From Gnetum montanum (taxonomy: Eukaryota; Streptophyta; Gnetopsida; Gnetales; Gnetaceae), in the NCBI GenBank assembly GCA_015680685.1, contig MNCI01001838.1, positions 448,652 to 512,651 of the forward strand: 64,000 bases of DNA. The letters run 5' to 3'. The notes beneath the pieces are model-generated. The model was not told the DNA's origin, ran no database searches, and saw only the letters and a program-made list of their open reading frames with translations. Made by a program: the position numbers and the translations under genes. Numbering within the stretch: position 1 is the first letter of the stretch; every line of letters begins with the position of its first letter. Positions 54,988 to 64,000 of the stretch are shown piece by piece.

Positions 54988-57900
54988 ACATGTATCAAAT
55001 CATGTTTCATGTTACATGTGATTTTTCAACTTATAAATAGGTTTTGTCTTTCAATTATATATCATAAAAAGTTTGTGGTAAGTTGGTTTAGAGCAAAGTG
55101 AAAATACATTTCAAGCATTTTGGGCAGGAGAGAAGCCAATAAGAAAATTTTAAAATACCCTACAACACTGTAAGCACAGTTAGTTTATTTTCCTTTTCAT
55201 CTGGTTGACCTATTTTATTATGGATTTTCTATTCTATCCCTTATCTTCTTAGTTCTTTGTTATTCTTTTATGATTTTAATTATTACCTTGAAAATCTACT
55301 AAATTTTTATCAATTTGGGATTATTTTATATGGAAATTTGTATTGCACTTTTGTCAAGATCATTTTCAATCTTTTGGTGAATTTTTGATTATGTGGAAAT
55401 TTTTCCCAACTTGCTTCTTAAATAGTCTTGATTATGTTGGAATAATCCTTGACATAAACAAGATTTTGTGGAACTTTGGCTATTAGGGACTTTTGGCTAT
55501 TTTGAAATCTTTTGGACTTGAAACATAATAAAATAATATATATGTGTGATTAGGTTTGCTCAGTCATTAGTGGGAGTTGCAAATCTTTTAGATATTTGCA
55601 TTTGCATCCAATAGTGAAGTGTTTCTTGGTGGGACCTACCTCATAGGAACAAGGATTTTGGATGAATTCCCTACCTTGGATTTTGATTTGTAAGTTTAAG
55701 TCAAGATGGGAAACTAGTTGAGACCATGGCACTAAGTAGTTGGGTTTAGTGGTGTGTGGTGAGGCATAGTTAAGATCTATCCTTCCAATAATACATATGT
55801 CTTGGCTATTGAGGATGTTAGTAGTGAAGCAATTGCCAACACTTGATCATGAGTAATTCATTTGGGATCACAAGGATAATCTAATGTTAGGAGTCAGGTT
55901 GCTCTGAGACTTGTTGATACATTCCTTTGATAGTGAGGATAACTATCACACCTTGAATTTTAACCATAGAAAATTTATAAAATCACTTAAAGGGACATGA
56001 TAAATAACTTACACTCTTAACAAATTTTTTAACTATTTAAGCAAGTTTAAAAATCATACAAGCATTTAAGCACTTAAAAGCTTAGTAACTTAAAAACTAC
56101 TTGAAAAATTCATAATAAAAGGTTTATGCCCACTTAGGCCTTATTACATTCATGAATCATAGTTCAACGGAAAATCCACATATAAGGCCAACATACAAAT
56201 CCTTTGAATGATCAGAGTATAACATGAAATACCAAATGGATAAACTCTCATTTGATGTTGATTATTCTTCCTACTCCAACTTGGTTGCCTTCAAAGCTTC
56301 TTGCTAAATCTATATGGAATACATGCAAAAAGAATTAGTACACCTTCATCATAGAGGAAATCCACCTTGTAGCTCCAAGGAATATGATTGGAAGATGGGG
56401 TTCATGCTACAAAGCATACTAGTAGAACCAATAGCAATGGCTAATTAACTTAACTGTTAACTAATACTATTAATGCCTATCATTAACCCATGATTTTCCA
56501 TAGGTTGATATGGTACTCCCATGAAGTTTTCAGCATTAGACATTTGAAATAATTATAAGGTTAATACTAACTTAACTAGCCATCAAGGACTATTGGGTGT
56601 GATACTTCATATATCTAGGCCAACCCTTATATATGGCAATGTCAAATTGTTTGGTAGAATCCTTATGTAATGCAAATTTCCAACTATTGGGTTACATTAT
56701 GGTTAATATCAACCCTATAACTACCCTAGGTCCTAGCTGCTTACTACTATCTTAAATAAGATTTGTTACTTACTGTAATGCCACTAAATTGATTAACCAA
56801 CCATTTACAAACTATAATGTCACTTAGATGACTAATCAACCATTTTTGTACTAATTGCCTTGTTGCAAATTATGTTGTTAATCATCCTTGCTAATATTGA
56901 CTAAAACACCCTTAGGTTGAAGGCCAACTCAACCTAAATGATTGACTAGCCAATATTAATAGTCTACTCATTGTCTCCTAGTTTTCAACATGTTAAGTGT
57001 GCCCATACACACCTAAAATGTTTGCTACCTATCATCAATTGAAGATGCTAATTTTGTTAGACATTGTTGCCATCTAGAGGAGAAGGTGCTACAAGAGAAA
57101 GATAATCATGATGCACAAAATGGAAATCGAAAAAATGGAAAATTACAATTTAACCTAAAAACTTGGTTAGATTGACAAGGGTTAGATCGACAATCACAAT
57201 ATCATGAAAGAAATCAGATCCAAAGTTTATGTTGTCAACCAAAATTAATGGATTCAAGAATATTTCCTCTGCCTTGGGAGATCAATTGAGAGTGAAGCCT
57301 CATTAAGCAAAACAAGTTCAGATCTAGAAATTGCTAAGAGATCCACTGAGCATGCCACGAGTAAGAGAATGGAAAAGAGAGCAATGCACAATTGATACCA
57401 AGAGAGCCAATCTTATCAAGTATTATAGCCACCATAGGTAGGGTTTGGGAAATTCCAAAACTAAAGAATTAATAATCTATTTTCTAAAAAATCTAGTAAC
57501 TTGTATATATATATAGAGAATTCAATGGTCAACTAATGGATTAAAGTCACCTAGAAAATATTAAAATAAGCCTACATGTTCAAGAATGAGTTCCAAGGTA
57601 AAATAAAAGAATAGTTGAAATAAACCCCAATTATTTAACATGTCTCATTAATATATTATTATTTTATTTCAAGAAATTTTAAAACAAAATATAAAATATA
57701 AATAAAATACTAGCAATGGGCCATCACTATCATTTCAATCTATTCATCTAGAGAAACAAATGTTAGACACATAATAAAAGATTAATCTAAAACTAAAAAG
57801 AATAAAGGAATTACTAAAATAAAAGATTAATAAAATACCACATGTAAGCAAGGGTTAAGTGCTCAAACCTCAAGATGCATAGCAATTAATACAAAAGGTT

Positions 57901-58329
57901 TCAAGTTCAAATATCATCAAGCATAAAGAGAAAGTGCATTAGCCATTACTAGCATAAAGTACTACTAGATAATATTATTATATCATAGACTATGTTATAA
58001 TTAAAATATAAACTTATGATAAAACCAAGCGCAAAATAATAGTGAATAAAGCATAGGTTCTATATCTAATCATCGAGGTAATACAGTAATGAAGACCTAT
58101 CCTTCAAAGATTCTTAGATAAAATATATAATATTTGTATTTTTGTTGGAAAATTTGGGAGATCTTTGAACATTAAATAATTAATAAGATAATCCAATGTT
58201 TGTAGTGAGGATATTTTAAGACCTGTTGGTATATTCCTTTGTAGTGATGGTAACTAAGACCTAGGCTTTGGAGATCAACTATAAAAGCTATTTGTTTACT
58301 AATGCAATTGATAGAGAAAGTTAGATATA
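54988..58329. other. Unassigned AT-rich DNA
   Basis: No gene, LTR or tRNA seen. A divergent direct repeat of about 75 bp occurs at 55871-55945 and 58181-58256 (both with ATTCCTTTG and GGTAACT/GGATAACT), bracketing 2.2 kb that could be an old insertion. A TA-rich stretch lies near 57500. Confidence 0.45.
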
Positions 58330-58640
58330 AAAATAGGAATTTAGATATGATTTTCGTTGATTTAGGAAAAGTTCATGATAGAGTTGTTTAAGAGATTATT
58401 TGGTGGGCTCTAAAGAGAAAATATTTGTATTGGTTTCATAAAGGCTTTTTTAGACATTTGTGATGGATCCACAATTTGAATTCAGTCTTATGTAGAAAGA
58501 GTACATACTTTCTCATGATGGGAGGGCTACTTTGGTCTAAGTTCTTATTTGTTTCTCATTATTATGATTGAGTTGACTTAAAAAAAATATAAGGTGATAT
58601 CATCTTTTAATGTATGACATTTGTTTTGGGTGGGGGTGTG
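58330..58640 (+). pseudogene. RTE-type LINE reverse transcriptase remnant
   Basis: Reads LDMIFVDLGKVHDRVV then EIIWWALKRK, matching the RTE pattern of DLEKAYDRVPREVLWW, and continues to a segment near 58605-58630 at the position of the FADD box (CMTFVLG). Stops and frame changes throughout. Only the RT core survives. Confidence 0.6.
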
Positions 58641-58703
58641 CTGTAGTTGTGTGTCAACCCTAAAAATAAAATTACGGTAAGAATAAAAATAGCTTACATT
58701 AGC

Positions 58704-58807
58704 ATATCTTATCAATTAAAAAAGAAAACACACTTCAAAAACAATAATGAAATGGATATCTTATCAATTAAAAAGGAAAACACACTTCAAAAACAACAAT
58801 GAAATGC
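58704..58807 (+). repeat. 52-bp tandem duplication
   Basis: Two units starting ATATCTTATCAATTAAAAA, adjacent and differing by only two or three bases. Confidence 0.9.
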
Positions 58808-59348
58808 AAAGACCCAATATTTTTGGGGATATGTTTCTAGGTTTTTATCCTTGTAGCCAATCCAAAAACTAGGGTAGGAAAAGGATTAGGTGTTGGCATT
58901 GTTTACAAGCACCCTCACAAGTTTTCACTTCTTACAAAGGGCTTGTTAATAGCTAGAATGAACAAAACAAAGATATAGGAAAAACAATAAAATGTAGCAT
59001 CAAAGCTTAAGCATAAACTAAGCAAAATTTCTAACAAGTCCACAATGGTACAAGGTAATACCATTTACTGAAAAATATTATTAACCATGTATAATCTTTG
59101 TTATGATACTCCAATGGGCAAATAAAACCAAAGGACTAGCTTGGAGTTTTCCACCTACTACATACATTTGTTATCAAGAACTTCAGCTTACAGACCTTTG
59201 GGAGGGTGAGATACTAAATTGGGCGAGTTTCTATTGTACTACTCTTTCCCGAGCGTTGAACATGACGATGCATGTGCTTTTGCCTTATCATGGGATCCGT
59301 TTCTCTACCACCCGCCAAATGCCCATGCTCATGCTCATGTTCATGTGG
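58808..59348. other. Unassigned sequence before the assembly gap
   Basis: No recognisable gene. The end near the gap has a CATGCT-type hexamer repeat (59325-59348), which may be why the assembly stopped. Confidence 0.4.
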
Positions 59349-59901
59349 NNNNNNNNNNNNNNNNNNNNNNNNNNNNNNNNNNNNNNNNNNNNNNNNNNNN
59401 NNNNNNNNNNNNNNNNNNNNNNNNNNNNNNNNNNNNNNNNNNNNNNNNNNNNNNNNNNNNNNNNNNNNNNNNNNNNNNNNNNNNNNNNNNNNNNNNNNNN
59501 NNNNNNNNNNNNNNNNNNNNNNNNNNNNNNNNNNNNNNNNNNNNNNNNNNNNNNNNNNNNNNNNNNNNNNNNNNNNNNNNNNNNNNNNNNNNNNNNNNNN
59601 NNNNNNNNNNNNNNNNNNNNNNNNNNNNNNNNNNNNNNNNNNNNNNNNNNNNNNNNNNNNNNNNNNNNNNNNNNNNNNNNNNNNNNNNNNNNNNNNNNNN
59701 NNNNNNNNNNNNNNNNNNNNNNNNNNNNNNNNNNNNNNNNNNNNNNNNNNNNNNNNNNNNNNNNNNNNNNNNNNNNNNNNNNNNNNNNNNNNNNNNNNNN
59801 NNNNNNNNNNNNNNNNNNNNNNNNNNNNNNNNNNNNNNNNNNNNNNNNNNNNNNNNNNNNNNNNNNNNNNNNNNNNNNNNNNNNNNNNNNNNNNNNNNNN
59901 N
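59349..59901. other. Assembly gap (553 N)
   Basis: Unknown bases. Open frames that appear to cross it are artefacts. Confidence 0.99.
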
Positions 59902-61530
59902 CTTAATTTTGGGGAGGGTCGAAAGGTTCCAAATATTTTGGAAGAGAGGGATCCAAAATGATATTGACTCGTGTTTGTGCCAATGCTTATTGCAGCGTTG
60001 AATGATCTCGAATGGCTTGTGCATAAGATGAAAGGGGATAGATGGCCGGTAGGGTAAGAGTTTAACCCCATTAAGCCATTGAAGGCCTTGAAAAGGACTT
60101 TGCACTGTAACATCAATGCCAATGACCATGGAGAAAGGAGTAGATCTAGACTAGGCAATGGTTCATTACGGCCAACTCCCCATACAAATTGCTAAACTCG
60201 ACCCCCGAATTCCAACGACTAGCCAGCCTAAGACAATTCAAGGAGATCACACCTTTCTGAAACCACGAGGTAGCCACCTTAGCCTTTGTGATGGCAAGGG
60301 GAGCGGGCGACAGAGGTAACCACCACGGACACAATCTAGAGAGGATAGTAGGGTTGATCTTGACATTAGTCCAGTCTATGTAACTGTGTAGAATTTGCCA
60401 GGTCCTCTAGATGCTTTTAAAAACATGAGAGCCTGGAAGAATGATAGTGAGGGGGGAAAAGATCCAATTGACAAAATGGATGCCTTTCCAGAAGGGCTTG
60501 TTTTTAGGAAATGCTTGATGAAGCCTTAATTGGAGAAGGGTCCCAATGATGTTTGAGGCATCTAAATGTTGAACCAACCACTTAGCAATGATGGTAATTC
60601 CCTACTTATAGGAATTCAAAAGACCTAAGCCACCTTTATTCTTTTGGAGAGTAACAATATTCCAAGTGACTCGATAAAATCCTTTCTGACAATCTTTGGA
60701 GGACCACATAAAGTCACGAAATAACCGTTCAAGCTTTTGGTAGGCAGCTTGAGAGGGGGTCCAACACGAAGAGTAATACACATGGGTTGACACACATGGA
60801 CTTACAAACAAGGTATTTACTTGCAAGTGTGAGGGGTTTAGTCTTCCATTTATCAAGTTTTTTTTTAATCTGAAAAATAACCTGCTCCCAGAGAGTAGAG
60901 GTTGAGCCTCTAAAACGGAAAGGGATCCCCGAATCTTAACGATGTCTTGATCTTGGAGCTGCTTCCAGTTATAGTTGGTCACATGGTTGTAATTGCCCGA
61001 AAAGCTATAAACAGAAGATTTATTCTAATTTATAGTGGAACCTGAGAATGTACAATATTGCTTCACCCTTGATAAGAGGCGATGCAAATTGGCGGCTGTG
61101 TTTTGAACTAGAAAGAAAGAGTGGTTGGCGAAGTGCATATTGAGGAGCTATTGTTGAGAGGAAGATAGGCAAACCCCGGTGAGAACTTTCATTTAAATGT
61201 CCACGTTAATATGATGACAAAGAAAGTTAGTGATGGTGATAAAGAGATAGGGGTGAGAGGACAACCTTGTCGCACTGACCTATGTATTGGAAAGGGAGAG
61301 GTCATGTCAAAGGTAGTAGCTGTTCTTGGGATGGTAACATCTAATAATAAACATTTCACCATATGTAGGGACTTAGGTCCAAAACCAAGTTTGGTCATGG
61401 TCTCCAAGATAAAATCCCACTTTATGTTGTCATAAGTCTTGACAAGTTTCACTATGAGAATATCTTGTCCATCATCCTCAACGGTTGTTTCCTCTCCTTT
61501 TTGAACGCTGACTCGGATCAAGGATAATAA
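59902..61530 (-). mobile_element. L1-type LINE fragment, minus strand (RT to C-terminal region)
   Basis: On the minus strand, in order: LVKTYDNIKWDFILETMTKLGFG and SVRQGCPLTPISL (RT, 61521-61230), a degraded FADD box, then KIRGSLSVLEAQPLL, RLNPSHLQVNTLF, LERLFRDFMWSS and KNKGGLGLLNSYK (60980-60602), and further sequence homologous to the plus-strand LINE at 62758-63926 (VLFKAFNGLMG near 60100). This is the usual plant L1 ORF2 order. It is truncated at the gap and carries frameshifts. Confidence 0.82.
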
Positions 61531-61858
61531 AATTAGTGAATGAATCGCTCAGACGCCGTAGACGACTTTCATTAGTTTGGTCCGCTGACTGCTGGCACCG
61601 GTCTTGAATTCAATGTCTGCCATTGAATGAAAGTCCGTCCAATACTGCAGGACTCCGGCGAAGCTTCGCCTAAATTCACAGAAAATGTTTCAGCCATGGA
61701 AGCCATGGCAATCATCGCTTCTGGCACGGGATCTAAATCGCCTAACCGTGTACAATGCCTTCAGCTTTTTGATTTGTACCAGTCATACAACTGCAACCTC
61801 CTGTCGTCGTCGCGGGATGAGCATTTCATCCAAAAATCTAGCCTGAGGACACAAGACA
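61531..61858 (+). other. Flank upstream of the receptor kinase pseudogene
   Basis: GC-richer than the surroundings. A 10-bp inverted repeat GACTTTCATT/AATGAAAGTC lies at about 61563-61634. The last 50 bases (from GGGATGAGCATTTCA, 61815) match the region just before the start codon of the kinase gene at 1713. An open frame from 61627 runs into the pseudogene but its N-terminal part is not seen in the intact gene. Confidence 0.5.
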
Positions 61859-62756
61859 ATGCCAGGCTGCCATTGCTGTGCCTGCTGTTTCTGCTGGGAA
61901 TCTATGGCGGAGGAGGAGGAGCTTTTGTGGTCATTGCAGCTTCAATTGAAACAGGAACCACAATCAGAGCTTCGCAGCAGCAGTTCTGGAATTCGAGCAG
62001 CAACACCTTCAGTTTTGGGTTTCACCCCATCACCGACTTCCCCGGATTGTTTGCTCTCGGCATCTCCGCAAACCCTTCCTCCAACATTAATGACAGCATG
62101 CTCGTCTGGACTGCCCGTAATATACTCTTCCGCGTAATTTTCCTGCACAAAAATAGAGAAAGTTGCAGTTTTAGTTACCCTTATCAAGGAAAATTCTCCA
62201 GCCGACATCGAGCGTTCTCAAATAGATTGAAACACAGGATACGGAAACATAGCTTAAAATGTTTTAGATTGATCGATCCATTGAATAGATTCTGAAATTC
62301 CTAGTACCCTTTCTCCGCACTGGCGCTTTTATCGTATCTACGTGTAAAGAAAAGAAAGTCGCTCCGGACAGGGCGTCAAGCGCGGATTGTACCACATGCG
62401 GCTGCAGCGGCAACCTCACACTGCAGCGCAGCAACATCACGTACTGGTCCGCGCCCGGAAAGCCCGGCTCCACTGCCCGGCTGAGCTCCGACGGCACGTT
62501 TCAGTTGCTCAACGCCTCTGCTGCCGTGCTTTGGAGCGCCCGCTCTGACGAGTACACGAATCAGGGCGTCACGTTTCGGCATGTCGGGCTCGACTCCGAC
62601 GGCAATCTTCGCACTTATGGCTGGACTTCGTCGTCGTCCCAGTGGTCGGCCGAGTGGAGCGCTGTACTGGATCCTTGCCTCGTGTTTGGGCTCCGTGAAA
62701 ATTATGGCATTTGTTCTCTTAATGCATCTGGTCCCGTTTGTTCGTGTCCGTCTCCG
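61859..62756 (+). pseudogene. Truncated second copy of the G-type lectin receptor kinase
   Basis: Nearly identical to the gene at 1713-5647 over exon 1 (with FWNSSSNTFSFGFHPITDF), part of intron 1 and the second part of exon 2 (from GQGVKRGLYHMRL-equivalent sequence at 62358). The original ATG (61859) is out of frame through small deletions in the signal-peptide region. About 260 bp of exon 2 and the intron-1 acceptor are deleted. A conserved Cys is lost (FGRCGNYG reads FGLRENYG). The copy ends at the N at 62757 within the EGF-like region, so the transmembrane and kinase parts are missing. It probably arose by local duplication before or during the retroelement invasions. Confidence 0.88.
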
Positions 62757-62757
62757 N

Positions 62758-63926
62758 AAAAAAACCTTCCATTGTGTCGCCTAGAATATTGTTACTCTTC
62801 CTAAGAATAAGGGTGGCTTAGGTCTTTTGAACTCTTTAAAGTAAGGGATTACCTTAGTTGCTAAGTGGTTGGTTCAGCATCTAGATGCCTTGGACATTAT
62901 TGGATTAAGGCTTCAACAAGTGTTTCCCAAAAATAAGCTCTTTTGAAAATGAATCCACTTCGTTAATTGGATCCTTTTCCCCCACGCTATCATTATTCTC
63001 AGATTTCATGTTTTCAAAAGCATTTGGAAAGCTTGGCAAATTCTACATTGTTATATAGATTGGACTAATGTCACCTATTTCCCTTGCCATTACAAACACT
63101 AAGGTTGCAACCTCTTGGTTTTGAATAGGAGTTATTTCTCTTAGTTGTCTTAGACTTGCAAATCAATGGATTTCTGGGGAATTGTTTAATAATGTAAATC
63201 GAGCATTTAAAGTAATGCACCATTGCCTCGCTCGGGTTTATACTTTTATTCAATGCCATTTGTAGCTGGACGTTTCAATACAAAGTACTTTTCATGGCCT
63301 TCAATGGATTAATGGGTCAAAACATCTACCTTATAAGCCACAGGTCCCTTTTCAACTTTTATATGACTCATCAAATATCATTCAACAATGTAACAAGTCG
63401 TGGTACAAACAAGGGTTGGAACAATTTTGGATTCCCCTCTTCCAACATATTTGGAAATTATTGACTCTCCCTAAAATTAAATAGTTCCTTTGGTATCTCC
63501 TTCACCAAGGTTTACCTATTGGTAAACATCTTGAATATCTTGGGATGCACAGTCCTACTTGCCCTCTCTGTAGTGGTAAAGAGGATTTTGTTCATGTGTT
63601 TTGGCAATGCCCCTTCACATAGCACGTGTGAACATGGGCCTCCAAAGTTATTCCATCGTGCAAGCTATCCCAAGATGATGTTATATTTGACTTTTTTCCT
63701 ACAACTTTTGCTAATTTCAAATTTTTGTGGAAAGTTATTAGGCCTATTATTCTATATTATATTTGGAAGCATAGATGTAATGTTATCTTTCAAAGGATTA
63801 ATTATTCCAATATATGTCATCTAACTGTTATGGAGAAATTGCACATATTCCACCTTATTCATTTCCAACTCAAATCTCAAGCATCAAAGTTCAAAATGGA
63901 CATTCATCAGTTGATTCATCTCGTGT
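62758..63926 (+). mobile_element. L1-type LINE 3' fragment, plus strand
   Basis: Begins at an ambiguous base fused to the kinase pseudogene. It covers the end of an L1 ORF2: NKGGLGLLNS-like sequence, VLFMAFNGLMG, then the zinc-binding RT-associated region CPLCSGKEDFVHVFWQCPF (63560-63615) and FKFLWKVIRPIILYYIWKHRC. Same family as the minus-strand fragment at 59902-61530. Frames change several times; the last open piece ends at TAA 63926. Confidence 0.82.
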
Positions 63927-63933
63927 AACCATG

Positions 63934-64000
63934 TGATGAATCGCGGTTTGCCATGCCCCGATATTGGGTACGCGATATCGCCGCCTGTGATTCCTATGTT
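63934..64000 (+). repeat. Start of an LTR, cut by window edge
   Basis: TGATGAATCGCGG then CGATATTGGGTACGCGATATCG, the U3 palindrome type of element C. It directly follows the LINE end, mirroring the LTR/LINE-tail junction at 994-1020. Confidence 0.75.

Noticed and set aside
59103-60158. Long open frames on both strands across the assembly gap
   Set aside because: They consist mostly of N translated as X and carry no information.

Overview
This is nuclear DNA from a land plant with a large, methylation-decayed, repeat-rich genome, probably a seed plant and possibly a gymnosperm. The evidence is one intron-containing receptor kinase gene of plant type with GC-rich exons, set among AT-rich, heavily nested Ty3/gypsy elements of the non-chromovirus (Athila/Tat-like, OTA) kind. 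The species cannot be told from the sequence.

Layout. 1-994: LTR debris in opposing orientations. 1713-5647: a three-exon G-type lectin S-receptor-like kinase of about 816 residues, whose catalytic-loop Asp is replaced by Asn. 7013-14458: element A (TSD CATAG). About 15499-54987: a very old element H, split by three younger insertions that each leave a 5-bp target duplication. These are B (16883-23373, CTTAT, in H gag), D (25167-38105, GTAAT/GTAAC, in H reverse transcriptase) and C (45305-54004, CCATG, in the 3' reading frame of H). 54988-59348: mostly unassigned AT-rich DNA with an RTE-type LINE remnant. 59349-59901: assembly gap. 59902-63926: a broken second copy of the receptor kinase between two L1-type LINE fragments in opposite orientation. 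63934-64000: the start of another LTR.

The five related elements differ in modules. D has everything: gag, protease, RT, RNase H, integrase, a long non-coding spacer and a 3' reading frame of about 951 codons. C has gag and the 3' frame but no pol. B has gag only. A has pol but has lost most of gag and protease, and has no 3' frame. H had all modules but is decayed. All end in TGAT...ATCA-type LTR termini. A, C and D keep an 18-nt primer-binding site recognisable as complementary to plant tRNA-Asp(GUC), weakened mostly by C-to-T/G-to-A changes.

Three features look unusual. First, the elements that carry the 3' frame (C, D and probably H) also carry an internal promoter-like block in front of it: arrays of perfect or near-perfect palindromes followed by a TATA box. 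It imitates the palindrome-plus-TATA layout of the element's own LTR U3; A and B lack both the block and the frame. Second, the spacer of all five elements contains a hairpin whose outer 11-bp stem and inner stem show compensatory changes between elements. This points to a conserved RNA structure. Third, the 3' frame encodes a globular N-terminal domain followed by a long coiled coil, with no envelope-like features. Together these suggest a retroelement lineage in which a separately promoted accessory protein and a structured spacer RNA are part of the life cycle. That reading is inference from the alignments done here by eye.
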